A stretch of 21,802 bases of DNA, from contig JADJDQ010000022.1 in NCBI GenBank assembly GCA_016702605.1, forward strand, positions 1 to 21,802, given 5' to 3'. Positions 1-6,719 of the stretch are shown piece by piece; the stretch's first letter is position 1, and the number at the start of each line of letters is the position of its first letter. This DNA comes from Candidatus Intricatilinea gracilis (GTDB lineage: Bacteria > Pseudomonadota > Gammaproteobacteria > Burkholderiales > Burkholderiaceae_C). Under the pieces are notes generated by a model. It did not search any database and was not told the DNA's origin. It saw only the letters and a list, made by a program, of their open reading frames with translations. A program made the translations under genes and the position numbers.

Positions 1-308
1 CAGTACGGTCCGATTGAATACGACCGACCCATCGGGGCAGACAAATATCGCGGGCTTCCATGGTCGATCAGGCCAGACCATTTCCGATGGGGCGTCGATG
101 ACAACGCCGGTACGTGCACGGTCACCGATCCCGGCTCATCGTTCCCGACGAACACATCCGCAGCAGACTTTATGAGGCCAATTTTGTCCCACTCGGCGAC
201 GACGGCCACTTTTACTATTGCCTGGAGAACATCATCACCGGCGCGGGTGATTGGCGACCCACAACTGACCTGCCCGGTGATCGACACGTCGCTGACATTC
301 CCACGTAG
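1..308 (+). CDS. 3' end of an unidentified gene, frame unresolved
   Basis: The window starts inside a gene. The first frame is open from base 1 to 555 and reads as a plausible Thr/Ser-rich protein up to about base 300 (TCTVTDPGSS, then TFTIAWRTSS), but beyond that it looks like a shadow of the next gene. The third frame, entered at GTG 114, also reads plausibly (FVPLGDDGHFYYCLENI) and stops with TAG at 306-308. A frameshift between the two frames would join them. By position, before a membrane protein and the early genes, it could be the end of a tail or other late gene, but I recognise no domain. The exact frame and end are uncertain. Confidence 0.25.
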
Positions 309-388
309 GATAGGTAGGACGGCGGCGCCCCGGGGCCGGGGCTGTGACCATGTCCATTCAGCACGCCTCCGTTCTGCCGGTGTTCTAG

Positions 389-805
389 ATGGAGCCGGGC
401 CAGATCCTCGCCGCGGTCGGGGGTCTAGCTACCGCGCTAGGGGCGGCGCTTGGGGCCGCGCTCAAGGGCGCGATCGATCGGCGGCGCGCCGGGGCAGAGG
501 CTGGCAAGATCGAGGTCGAGACCCAGGACCAGCATTGGGCCGGGCTCATCGCTAGCTACCAGGCAGCGCTCGCCAGCCGGGACCTTGAGATCTCCGCGCT
601 ACGTGAGCGCCTGGTGCGCCTCGAGGTGGTGCAGAGCGAGTGGCCTCGGATCGACGCCCAGAGGGAGCTGGAGATCGCCGCGCTTCGTCGGCAGGTGTCG
701 GAGCTAGGAGCGCGCCTGAGCGAGGCCAGAGGCCAGCGCAGGCCCAGCGACAGCCCCACCGGGGACCTGAGCGGGCCGACGCCAGCTCCAGGACGCAAGC
801 GGTAG
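389..805 (+). CDS. Membrane-anchored coiled-coil protein, possible phage lysis protein
   Basis: This 138-residue protein has one hydrophobic, Ala/Gly-rich segment at about residues 4-28 (QILAAVGGLATALGAALGAA). A charged helical region follows at about 40-125, rich in Ala, Glu, Arg and Leu with heptad-like spacing (LEISALRERLVRLE, ELEIAALRRQVSELG). The tail is Pro/Ser-rich and basic. A short membrane anchor plus a long coiled coil is common among phage holin-adjacent and spanin-like proteins, and the gene sits where a late lysis gene could lie. No catalytic motif is visible. A 12-codon frame (350-388) ends immediately before the ATG, so translation may be coupled. The membrane and coiled-coil architecture is clear; the lysis role is inference. 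Confidence 0.6.
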   Translation: MEPGQILAAVGGLATALGAALGAALKGAIDRRRAGAEAGKIEVETQDQHWAGLIASYQAALASRDLEISALRERLVRLEVVQSEWPRIDAQRELEIAALRRQVSELGARLSEARGQRRPSDSPTGDLSGPTPAPGRKR

Positions 806-847
806 TCTTCGAAATCATTACAGCTTTACGATCGTGTTGATTCGACG

Positions 848-875
848 TTGACGGAATCAACAGCGGTGCTATTGT
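848..875 (+). promoter_or_regulatory. Sigma-70-like promoter for the first early gene
   Basis: TTGACG (848-853) and TATTGT (870-875) are separated by 16 bases in the gap between two genes. The predicted transcript would start near 882, leaving a leader of about 40 bases before ATG 923. The -35 hexamer is identical to those of the three promoters at 4356, 7514 and 7741, suggesting one sigma specificity. Unlike those, this promoter has a normal leader. Confidence 0.5.
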
Positions 876-922
876 CTCTTCATCGGGCGCCGGTACAGCG
901 GGCCCAGAAAAGAGACGAGCAC

Positions 923-1162
923 ATGAAATACGTCGTGATTCAAGACACCACCTACCAGATCCCCGAGCAGGAGGCCGAGGCGATTGACCACATGATCGCC
1001 GCCGATATCGACAAGGCCCCGATCTACGCGGTCCCGCAGGACTCGGTCGAAGAAGCCGAGGCCGCCGGCTGGGTCGACCAGGTCCGCACCGCGGGTGAGC
1101 TTTTCCAGAGCAAGTCCAATCGCGGCGTCCGCCAGGCGGATGGGCTCTTTCTCGAGCGGTAG
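923..1162 (+). CDS. Small acidic hypothetical phage protein
   Basis: This 79-residue acidic protein begins MKYVVIQDTTYQIPEQEAEA. The frame is open upstream to GTG/TTG codons near 848, but those would lie inside the -35 box of the upstream promoter, so ATG 923 is preferred; a weak purine-rich stretch (AGAGACGAG) precedes it. It has no membrane segment, Cys pair or HTH that I can see. It is the first gene after the 848 promoter and is followed directly by a strong GC hairpin, so it may be made from a short transcript of its own. Function unknown. Confidence 0.6.
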   Translation: MKYVVIQDTTYQIPEQEAEAIDHMIAADIDKAPIYAVPQDSVEEAEAAGWVDQVRTAGELFQSKSNRGVRQADGLFLER

Positions 1163-1169
1163 CCAAATC

Positions 1170-1203
1170 GCGGGGCGCCTCGCTGTACAGGCGGGCGCCC
1201 CGC
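1170..1203. terminator. Strong GC hairpin after the first early gene
   Basis: GCGGGGCGCC (1170-1179) and GGCGCCCCGC (1194-1203) are perfect 10-base inverted repeats with a 14-base loop, starting 8 bases after the preceding stop codon. No T run follows (TCACCCCAC), so this is not a classic intrinsic terminator. It could be a Rho-assisted terminator, a partial attenuator before the 1254 gene, or an mRNA 3' stabiliser. The inverted repeat is seen directly; its role is inferred. Confidence 0.4.
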
Positions 1204-1253
1204 TCACCCCACGACCGGACAAGCGCGGCCTCAGGGCTGTGCAGGAGGATAGC

Positions 1254-1499
1254 ATGGCCACCAAGAAGACTGGTCGCGGCGGTCGTCGCCCCGGAGCTGG
1301 CCGACCGCGCACCAGCACGACCGCTGGCACTACCCAGGCGGTTCTGCCCGCGGACCTGCTCGAGGCGCTCCAGGGCCGGGCCGCGGTCGACGGCGTGACC
1401 CAGCCCGAGGTGACACGCCGAGCTCTGCGCGAATATCTGCGCCTCGTGAGTCCGCGACTCGCCAGGCGCCTCAGGACGAAAGTGAGAGTCGCACCATGA
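1254..1499 (+). CDS. Ribbon-helix-helix DNA-binding protein with AT-hook-like N terminus
   Basis: This 81-residue basic protein starts at ATG 1254, 6 bases after a strong GGAGG. The N terminus carries a Gly/Arg/Pro motif (GRGGRRPGAGRP, residues 8-19) resembling an AT hook. The following region (TQAVLPADLLEALQGRAA, then VTQPEVTRRALREYLRL) fits a ribbon-helix-helix fold: a short strand, a helix, a turn, and a second helix. Small RHH proteins act as dimeric repressors in phages and plasmids, often on their own promoter. It begins a chain of overlapping small genes, its stop overlapping the next ATG by 4 bases. Its DNA target is unknown. Confidence 0.65.
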   Translation: MATKKTGRGGRRPGAGRPRTSTTAGTTQAVLPADLLEALQGRAAVDGVTQPEVTRRALREYLRLVSPRLARRLRTKVRVAP

Positions 1500-1711
1500 A
1501 AACCAAGGTCGTGTTCGAGATTCTGTACACCGTCGCAGATGACCACCCGATGGCCCATGGGGGGCCTGCGGGAGATGGAAGCTTTGTCGAGCGCTTTCGA
1601 AAGCGCGCCGACGCTGAGAAGTTCGCCAAGACCAAAACCTTCCACGGGAAGCCGTCTCAGGTCCGCGAGACAGAAGTTAGCGCGATGCTAGCCCGCCGGT
1701 GGGGATTCTGA
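1496..1711 (+). CDS. Small hypothetical protein
   Basis: This 71-residue protein begins MKTKVVFEILYTVADD. ATG 1496 overlaps the previous stop by 4 bases. The sequence suggests a short beta strand, then a charged helix (ERFRKRADAEKFAKT) and a second strand or helix ending at RRWGF. This alternating pattern is common in small phage proteins but I cannot assign a family. Translational coupling to the RHH gene supports it being real. Confidence 0.6.
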   Translation: MKTKVVFEILYTVADDHPMAHGGPAGDGSFVERFRKRADAEKFAKTKTFHGKPSQVRETEVSAMLARRWGF

Positions 1712-1941
1712 TGATCTGGGTCTTCAAACCGCACGCTCACCGCGCCCACGTGATCGACGCCGAGCCCATGCCGGCGCCATCGATCCTGCTCCTGCCCCAG
1801 ACCAGCAAGACGCTCTGCGGCTCATCGCTCATTGGGACGGTCCACGTCCGCACGACCGAGATAGGCGGAGACGAGCCCGCCGGATGCGCGACTTGCAACG
1901 AGATCCTTCGCCGGCTCGGCGCTCAGAGAGGTGCCGCATGA
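1711..1941 (+). CDS. Small protein with a CxxC motif
   Basis: This 76-residue product starts at ATG 1711, which overlaps the previous stop as TGATG. A GTG at 1699 in the same frame is possible but would give a longer overlap. It begins MIWVFKPHAHRAHVIDAEPM. A Cys at about residue 40 (KTLCGSS) and a C-terminal CATCNEILRRLG pattern could form a zinc or small metal site with the N-terminal His residues. Several neighbours (2135, 2460) are also Cys-rich. Function unknown. Confidence 0.55.
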   Translation: MIWVFKPHAHRAHVIDAEPMPAPSILLLPQTSKTLCGSSLIGTVHVRTTEIGGDEPAGCATCNEILRRLGAQRGAA

Positions 1942-2138
1942 CCCCGAACCCAAACCGCAAACACTGGTCGCACGACGTCCAGCAACTCAACGGCGTTCCA
2001 CCGCGCGTGACCACGGTGATCGATCTCCCGCGCGGGCGCTGGGCTCCCAGCTGGGCCACCGTCGCAAGCATGTGCGTGCTTGCGCTGTCGATGCTTATCT
2101 TGGCTGCGACCATCGTCGTGTGCTGGGGTCGGCCATGA
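1938..2138 (+). CDS. Small single-pass membrane protein
   Basis: This 66-residue protein starts at ATG 1938 (ATGA overlap). The N-terminal half is polar and basic (TPNPNRKHWSHDVQQL). A hydrophobic segment of about 20 residues follows at about 43-62 (VASMCVLALSMLILAATIVV), then a short WGRP tail. This arrangement predicts a tail-anchored or single-pass inner membrane protein with the N terminus in the cytoplasm. Small early membrane proteins in phages often affect host physiology or superinfection, but nothing here shows which. No enzymatic motif is visible. Confidence 0.6.
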   Translation: MTPNPNRKHWSHDVQQLNGVPPRVTTVIDLPRGRWAPSWATVASMCVLALSMLILAATIVVCWGRP

Positions 2139-2392
2139 GCGAGGCGGTGAATATGAATCTCAGATGGTCGTGCGACGACTGCGACGAGATCATCGACTCA
2201 ACCAAAGTCCTGTCGGCCATTCACCCGTTTGATGCTGAGTGCGTAATCCTCGGGTGCCCGAACTGCCTTGGGGTCGATCTGTCGCAGCTATGCGACGTCC
2301 CTGAATGCACACGCGTGGCTTCGTGCGGAACTCCGGTAGCGGACGGCTATCGCCACACGTGTGGTGAGCACGTGCCGGGAGGTCTGCCATGA
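2135..2392 (+). CDS. Small zinc-ribbon-like protein
   Basis: This 85-residue protein starts at ATG 2135 (ATGA overlap). It has three candidate metal-binding groups in order: CDDC at about residues 13-16, GCPNC at about 46-50, and a C-terminal set CDVPEC, VASC and HTCGEH (about 57-80). The pattern resembles small phage zinc-ribbon proteins that recognise nucleic acid or bind a host partner. There is no DNA-binding helix I can name. It sits in an overlapping chain with two other Cys-rich products, which suggests related roles early in infection. Confidence 0.6.
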   Translation: MSEAVNMNLRWSCDDCDEIIDSTKVLSAIHPFDAECVILGCPNCLGVDLSQLCDVPECTRVASCGTPVADGYRHTCGEHVPGGLP

Positions 2393-2463
2393 TCATGGTC
2401 ATCATCACCGTCATCGCTTGCGCCGCGATCCTGTGGGTCTGGGCAGATCTGGGGGGACTATGA
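2389..2463 (+). CDS. 24-residue membrane peptide
   Basis: A very short frame runs from ATG 2389 to TGA 2461-2463. It overlaps the preceding stop as ATGA and the next start (ATG 2460) by 4 bases, so it is exactly spaced for coupled translation. The peptide begins MIMVIITVIACAAILWVW, a single hydrophobic helix with almost no soluble part. Such peptides can be membrane-inserted regulators or toxins of phage early operons. The double start/stop overlap is the main evidence that it is translated. Confidence 0.5.
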   Translation: MIMVIITVIACAAILWVWADLGGL

Positions 2464-2819
2464 GCGAGACCACACAAGAGTATCGCGATCGAACCCGCCC
2501 ACGCTGCCGATGCTGTCATGAGTGGCTCGAGTGCCCCATGTGCGGCGCTTCGGCGATCCGCGGGTACTCACGCAAGGTCGCCGCGAAGATCCTCGGTGAG
2601 ATGTCGCTGCCGGACCTGCACTCGATCTTTATCGAGGGCGACGAGGTGGTTTGCGGCGATTGCGGCAACGCGCTCGTTGTACGCATCGATAGCACCAGAG
2701 GCACAGCATCGCTCGATGCGCTGACGGAGGTCGAGCCGATCTATCCCGAGCCCTCGCGCGACCTCACCCGCGTCGCGGTCCGCACGTGCCCGATCTCCGG
2801 GCTGGAGAGCCACCGATGA
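2460..2819 (+). CDS. Zinc-finger-like hypothetical protein
   Basis: This 119-residue protein starts at ATG 2460 (overlap with the 24-residue peptide). The N terminus has a dense Cys/His cluster (CRCCHEWLECPMCG, about residues 16-29) and a second pair CGDCG at about 64-68, enough for one or two zinc sites. A helical segment between them (SRKVAAKILGEMSLPDLHSIF) is amphipathic. The C-terminal third is acidic and Pro-containing. It may be a nucleic-acid or protein-binding adaptor; no family assigned. The stop overlaps the next ATG. Confidence 0.6.
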   Translation: MSETTQEYRDRTRPRCRCCHEWLECPMCGASAIRGYSRKVAAKILGEMSLPDLHSIFIEGDEVVCGDCGNALVVRIDSTRGTASLDALTEVEPIYPEPSRDLTRVAVRTCPISGLESHR

Positions 2820-3481
2820 AGGAGCGTCCGATCTTATTTTCCGCGCCGATGGTGCGCGCGCTGCTCGAAGGCACCAAAACGCAGACCCGGCGGCCGGTGA
2901 AGCCGCAGCCCCCGGCGGATGCGCCGTTGATCTACGTGGGCCGGTACGCGCCCGCGCTCATCGACCGTCGAGGCGAGATGTACCCCGGCGAGGATGTCTT
3001 CGGCGCCGAGTTTGATGACGGCAGCGACGGCGCGTGGTGCATCAAGTGCCCCTACGGCGCGCCCGGTGATCGACTCTGGGTGAAGGAAACGATCCGTCTA
3101 CTCCCAGAATTCGAGCCCGAGTCCGAGCACGCTGTCAGCGAGTTCTCGGCGGACGGCGAGATCACCAAGGCGGACGCATGGCCATGGAAACGCCGCGTCT
3201 TGCCCTCGATCCACATGCCTCGCGGGCTCTCACGCATCACGCTCGAGATCACCGAGGTTCGAGTCGAGCGCCTTTGCCGGATCAGCGACGACGACGCGCG
3301 CGCCGAGGGCGTCGAGAAGACAAGCCAGCGCGGATGGCGCGACTACGGGCTTGATCTCCCGAACGCCCAACCACACGCCCCTGGATCATTCGCCTCCCTG
3401 TGGGGCTCCATCAACGGGATCGGGTCCTGGTCTGCCAACCCCTGGGTTTGGGTGCTGACGTTCAAGCGGGTGACGCCATGA
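2816..3481 (+). CDS. ASCH-domain-like phage protein
   Basis: This 221-residue protein starts at ATG 2816 (ATGA overlap). It opens with PILFSAPMVRALLEGTKTQTRR, continues with GAPGDRLWVKET, then PSIHMPRGLSRITLEITEVRVERL and DDARAEGV, and ends with a WANPWVWVL-like segment (SANPWVWVLTFKRV). These blocks match a widespread phage family related to the ASCH fold, thought to bind RNA or modified nucleosides; the biochemical activity of the phage members is unknown to me. It precedes RusA in the same overlapping chain. Family call is confident, function is not. Confidence 0.8.
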   Translation: MKERPILFSAPMVRALLEGTKTQTRRPVKPQPPADAPLIYVGRYAPALIDRRGEMYPGEDVFGAEFDDGSDGAWCIKCPYGAPGDRLWVKETIRLLPEFEPESEHAVSEFSADGEITKADAWPWKRRVLPSIHMPRGLSRITLEITEVRVERLCRISDDDARAEGVEKTSQRGWRDYGLDLPNAQPHAPGSFASLWGSINGIGSWSANPWVWVLTFKRVTP

Positions 3482-4359
3482 GCCAGCGCACCATCTCGCT
3501 CTACATCCCAGGAGAGCCCGTGACCTGGCAGCGGGTTCGTCGAGGCAAGGCTGGACAGGCGTACGTACCAGACAGAACACGTGCGGCGAAGCGGGCGATC
3601 GCGCTCCTCGCCCTGGCGCAGAACATCGGCAGGCTCGAGGGGGCGCTGGTGCTGGAGATATGGTTCGTGTTCCCGAGACCGAAGCGTACGCCGAAGAAGC
3701 TGGGCACAGAACGACTCCCTCACGCGAAGAGACCCGACATCGACAATCTCACCAAGCTTTTGCTTGATGCGTTGTCGGCCCACTTCGATGACGGCCAGGT
3801 CTGCGCCGTGGACATCTCGAAGGCCTACGCCGCAGAGGGCGAGGAGCCGCATACCGAACTATCGATCATCCCCGCCGGAGGAAAAATGAGCAACACGACT
3901 CGATCGCCCGTCTCGCGCGCCCAGGTGCTGGCGCATTGCACGGTCCCTCGCACGCTGCCCGAGATCTCGGCGCGCCTCGGTCGCCCAGCGAACAGCGTCC
4001 ACCACAGGCTCTTTCAGCTCCGGCGCGAGGGGCATGTAGCGAAGGCCGGCGAGCATGATGAGCTGCCGCTGTGGCTCGTCACCGACGCCGGCAAGGCGCT
4101 GATGGCCGAGCCGCCAGTCGACCAGCGGACCATCGTGCGCGACGGGGCTCGGGCTTTGCTGGAGCTCCTGGCGGTGGAGCCGGGTCTAAGCGCGGCGGAG
4201 GCTGGCCGGCGGCTCGACCGCAACCAGAGCGGGATCACCGTGGTGGCGAAGCGACTCGAGGAAAAAGGCCTCGTGGAAGTCGGCCCGCATGTCTACCGCC
4301 GAGGGCGCCCGCTGCTCATCACCGCGCGCGGTTTGGCAGAGCTCCAGACCACGACTTGA
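3478..4359 (+). CDS. rusA: RusA-family Holliday junction resolvase fused to winged-helix domains
   Basis: This frame encodes 293 residues from ATG 3478 (ATGA overlap). Residues 1-135 are RusA-like: IPGEPVTWQRV at the start, then RPDIDNLTKLLLDAL with acidic D87 and D89 and Lys K93, then DDGQVCAVDISKAYA, the usual RusA active-site arrangement. RusA cuts four-way DNA junctions in phage recombination and packaging. RusA proteins are usually about 120-140 residues. Here the frame continues without a stop into about 157 residues with two winged-helix-like units (ISARLGRPANSVHHRLFQLRREG; LSAAEAGRRLDRNQSGITVVAKRLEEKGLV). ATG 3886 at the junction has its own GGAGG, so the second half may also be made separately. 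Confidence 0.82.
   Translation: MSQRTISLYIPGEPVTWQRVRRGKAGQAYVPDRTRAAKRAIALLALAQNIGRLEGALVLEIWFVFPRPKRTPKKLGTERLPHAKRPDIDNLTKLLLDALSAHFDDGQVCAVDISKAYAAEGEEPHTELSIIPAGGKMSNTTRSPVSRAQVLAHCTVPRTLPEISARLGRPANSVHHRLFQLRREGHVAKAGEHDELPLWLVTDAGKALMAEPPVDQRTIVRDGARALLELLAVEPGLSAAEAGRRLDRNQSGITVVAKRLEEKGLVEVGPHVYRRGRPLLITARGLAELQTTT
3877..3888 (+). promoter_or_regulatory. Internal ribosome binding site and start inside the RusA frame
   Basis: GGAGGA (3877-3882) lies 3-4 bases before an in-frame ATG (3886-3888), exactly at the boundary between the RusA domain and the winged-helix region. Initiation here would give a free 157-residue DNA-binding protein. The same tight AGAGG-AAAA-ATG spacing is used at ATG 14025, so the spacing is acceptable in this genome. 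Confidence 0.5.
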
Positions 4360-4384
4360 CGCACAGACGCGACACGTATATTTG
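4356..4384 (+). promoter_or_regulatory. Promoter predicted to give a leaderless mRNA (RHH gene)
   Basis: TTGACG (4356-4361), 17 bases, TATTTG (4379-4384), then 6 bases to ATG 4391; an overlapping TATATT at 4377-4382 (15-base spacer) is the alternative -10. The start of transcription would fall at or within about 2 bases of the ATG. There is no Shine-Dalgarno sequence in the interval (TGTTCC). The -35 box overlaps the TGA stop of the upstream gene (4357-4359). The geometry is the same as at 7514 and 7741. Confidence 0.55.
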
Positions 4385-4390
4385 TGTTCC

Positions 4391-4561
4391 ATGCAAAAGC
4401 TACCCGAAGAGCAGCGCAAGAAACACGTCGCTTTCCGCCTCACCCCGTCTGCTTTTCTGAACGTGACAGCCCTCGCTAAGAAGCGCGGCATCCTTCGGTC
4501 CGAGTTTCTCCGCGAGGCGATCGAGGCGCATATTCGGCGTCACGGGGTCGACCCCCGATGA
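4391..4561 (+). CDS. Short ribbon-helix-helix-like protein
   Basis: This 56-residue protein starts at ATG 4391. The frame is open further upstream, but the promoter and the lack of a ribosome binding site place the start here. It reads MQKLPEEQRKKHVAFRLTPS followed by FLNVTALAKKRGILRSEFLREAIEAHI, matching the strand, helix, turn and helix of an RHH/MobC-like dimeric DNA-binding protein. It has its own promoter in the middle of a long operon and its stop overlaps the helicase-loader start, so it may control the replication genes. Its target is not known. Confidence 0.68.
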   Translation: MQKLPEEQRKKHVAFRLTPSAFLNVTALAKKRGILRSEFLREAIEAHIRRHGVDPR

Positions 4562-5427
4562 GCTGGTCGAAGCTTCACGGCGGCGCGCATCGCCACCGCA
4601 AGGTGCTTCAACTCGAGTCCCGGCTCGGATGCTCGGAACTCGAGGCCCGCGGCATCGTCCTGACCGTGTGGTCTTGGACCATTGAATCGGAGCCCGATGG
4701 CGACCTGGACGGGTGGACCGCCGAGGCGCTGGCGCGTGTCTGGGGCTGGCGCGGAGACGCCGCGGTGTTCGTCGAAGCGCTCGTCGGCGCTGGATTGCTC
4801 GACGAAGAAAATGGAGCGCTCCGAGTCCACGATTGGATGGAGCACGCCGAGGGTTGGAAGGATGCCGACCGTAAGCGTAAGGAACGACAAAAGAAAAGGC
4901 GTGCACCGCGTCCGGAAAACGTCCAGGACGCGTCCGGGACAATCCAAGGACTGTCCGGAAAACGTCCCCCTGAGAGGAGAGGAGAGGAGAAGAGAGGAGA
5001 AGAAGATTGCGCAGCACCTCCGTCGCAAGCGCCGTCGGTCATCAGCGTCCCCTGCTCTGGGGGGAAATCCTTCGCTGTCACCCAGTCGCAGATCGACCGG
5101 TGGAAGGAGCTCTTCCCTGCCGTCGATGTGCTGACGACCGTGCGGAGGGCGGTCGCCTGGGCAGAGGCGAACCCGCGCAAAAGGAAAACGGCGGCGCGCA
5201 TGGCCTCGTGGCTAGCCACCGTGTGGCTCGCGAGGGCGCAGGACGAAGGCGGCGAGCGCCCGCGCTACGGCGTCGCCCCCACCCAGCAGTCGAGCCAGCC
5301 CCCCAGCGCGAGCATTGACGATCTGCCGCCGCTGCCGGCCAGCTACTTCGTCAACCAACGCAAGGCGGCCGAGCCGCAGACGGCGCTCGCGATCGTGAGC
5401 AACGGGAATGGACACGTGAAGAAATGA
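4558..5427 (+). CDS. Phage replication initiator / helicase loader-like protein
   Basis: This 289-residue protein starts at ATG 4558 (ATGA overlap). The N-terminal ~100 residues (SWSKLHGGAHRHRKVLQLES, then ARVWGWRGDAAVFVEALVGAGLL) resemble the winged-helix domain of phage replisome organisers. A basic, low-complexity linker follows (about 101-160). A C-terminal helical domain (ITQSQIDRW-like: VTQSQIDRWKELFPAVDV, then AARMASWLATVWLAR) resembles the helicase-interaction part of phage replication proteins. It directly precedes and overlaps the dnaB-like gene, the usual arrangement of initiator and helicase. The linker-coding DNA holds a repeat and purine-rich tract that may be an origin. Confidence 0.72.
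   Translation: MSWSKLHGGAHRHRKVLQLESRLGCSELEARGIVLTVWSWTIESEPDGDLDGWTAEALARVWGWRGDAAVFVEALVGAGLLDEENGALRVHDWMEHAEGWKDADRKRKERQKKRRAPRPENVQDASGTIQGLSGKRPPERRGEEKRGEEDCAAPPSQAPSVISVPCSGGKSFAVTQSQIDRWKELFPAVDVLTTVRRAVAWAEANPRKRKTAARMASWLATVWLARAQDEGGERPRYGVAPTQQSSQPPSASIDDLPPLPASYFVNQRKAAEPQTALAIVSNGNGHVKK
4910..5006. other. Candidate replication origin inside the initiator gene
   Basis: The 15-base sequence GTCCGGAAAACGTCC occurs twice (4910-4924 and 4953-4967), 43 bases apart. Two palindromes of the form GTCC-N-GGAC lie between them (4921-4929, 4932-4940). A 35-base run of only purines follows (4972-5006). Repeats plus an asymmetric, purine-only stretch inside a replication initiator gene resemble the lambda origin inside gene O. 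The repeats are seen directly; the origin role is inferred. They also encode a low-complexity linker, an alternative explanation. Confidence 0.4.
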
Positions 5428-6719
5428 AGCGACTCGTAGACCACGACCTCGAGGCCTCGGTGCTTGGCGCCATCTTGCGTGGGCGTGGATCGAAGGACCA
5501 CGTGATCTCGCTGCTGGCGCCCGAGGACTTCGACGCGCCAGCTCACCGCGCCGCCTTCGTCGCCATGCAGCGCATCACGATGGCGCGCGGTCGCATCGAC
5601 ACGAGAGCTGTACTCGCTGAGGCGGCGAGCGCCGGGGCCAGCATCGCCGAGACGCTGTCACGCTTAGTCGACACCGCGGCAAGCCCGGCGAACGCCGAAC
5701 ACTACGTCGTCAAACTCCGATCGGTCGCGGCTCTTCGCGCTGTCGCAGGCATCGACCCGAAGGCGATCGTGGCCGGCGCGGATGACGGCGCCGCAGCCAT
5801 CGCGGCACTTCGCCAGGCGATCGATGACATCGACAAGCGCGGCACGACTCGACGGCTTCAGACCGGGATGGACCTGGCGAGATCAGCACAACGTCGACTC
5901 GATGAGGCGATCGACAGCGGTGGCGCCCTTCGAGGTCTGTCGACCGGCTTCCACGACATGGACCGCGCGCTCGGCGGGCTTCGTGCCGGCGGCCTCTACC
6001 TGCTCGCCGCGCGGCCCGGCATGGGCAAGACGGCGCTAGCACTCAACATGGTGACCAATGTCGCGGTCGCGCAGAAGAAGCGTGCGCTGATGTTCTCGCT
6101 CGAGATGCCTGGCGATGAGCTCGCGGACCGCATCCTCGCGTCCGAGTCTCGGATCGATAGCGTCCGCATCGCGGGAGGCTTCATCGACGAAGGTCAGTGG
6201 CCCCGAGTGGCGCGCGCGCTTGGCGGGCTCAGCGATTCTGGCCTGCTGGTGGACGACCGGAGCTCGATACCGATCGCAGAGATCATGGCGACGGCGCGCG
6301 CTGCTCACAGCGACTCGCCGCTTTCGCTCGTGGTGGTCGACTACGCTCAGCTCGCGCGCGGTTCGCTTCGGGCTCGGGCGCCGCGAGAGCAGGAGGTCGC
6401 CGAGATCGCCGAGGGCCTGAAGGCGATCGCCAAAGATCTGCTCGTCCCGGTGGTGGCGCTGGCCCAACTGAACCGCGACGTCGAGCGGCGCGAGGACAAG
6501 AAGCCGATGCTGTCGGATCTCCGCGAGTCGGGCCAGCTCGAGCAGGCGGCGGATGCGGTCCTGATGCTCTATCGCGAGGGCTACTACAACAAGGACGCGG
6601 ACCAGCACAGCACCGACGTGCTGATCCGAAAGCATCGCCACGGCCGGAGTTGCGACTTCAAGCTGCGGTGGACACCGGAGATGGTTCGGTTCGACTCGCT
6701 GATGCCGGAGGACCGATGA
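5424..6719 (+). CDS. dnaB: Replicative DNA helicase, DnaB family
   Basis: This 431-residue hexameric helicase unwinds DNA ahead of the replication fork using ATP. The N-terminal domain (DHDLEASVLGAILRG, then LLAPEDFDAPAHRAAF) is DnaB-like. The RecA-like domain has Walker A ARPGMGKT (about residues 196-203), Walker B VVVDY (about 303-307), the sensor-like VVALAQLNRDVE (about 343-354) and ESGQLEQAADAVLMLYRE with the arginine-finger region RKHRHGR near the end. Length is normal for phage DnaB. ATG 5424 overlaps the initiator stop by 4 bases, tying helicase to loader. Intact and confidently identified; no primase was found next to it. Confidence 0.95.
   Translation: MKRLVDHDLEASVLGAILRGRGSKDHVISLLAPEDFDAPAHRAAFVAMQRITMARGRIDTRAVLAEAASAGASIAETLSRLVDTAASPANAEHYVVKLRSVAALRAVAGIDPKAIVAGADDGAAAIAALRQAIDDIDKRGTTRRLQTGMDLARSAQRRLDEAIDSGGALRGLSTGFHDMDRALGGLRAGGLYLLAARPGMGKTALALNMVTNVAVAQKKRALMFSLEMPGDELADRILASESRIDSVRIAGGFIDEGQWPRVARALGGLSDSGLLVDDRSSIPIAEIMATARAAHSDSPLSLVVVDYAQLARGSLRARAPREQEVAEIAEGLKAIAKDLLVPVVALAQLNRDVERREDKKPMLSDLRESGQLEQAADAVLMLYREGYYNKDADQHSTDVLIRKHRHGRSCDFKLRWTPEMVRFDSLMPEDR

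Noticed and set aside
552..1645. Overlapping minus-strand frames (552-1166, 869-1645)
   Set aside because: They contradict the coupled + strand genes and cross the promoter and hairpin; composition is shadow-like.
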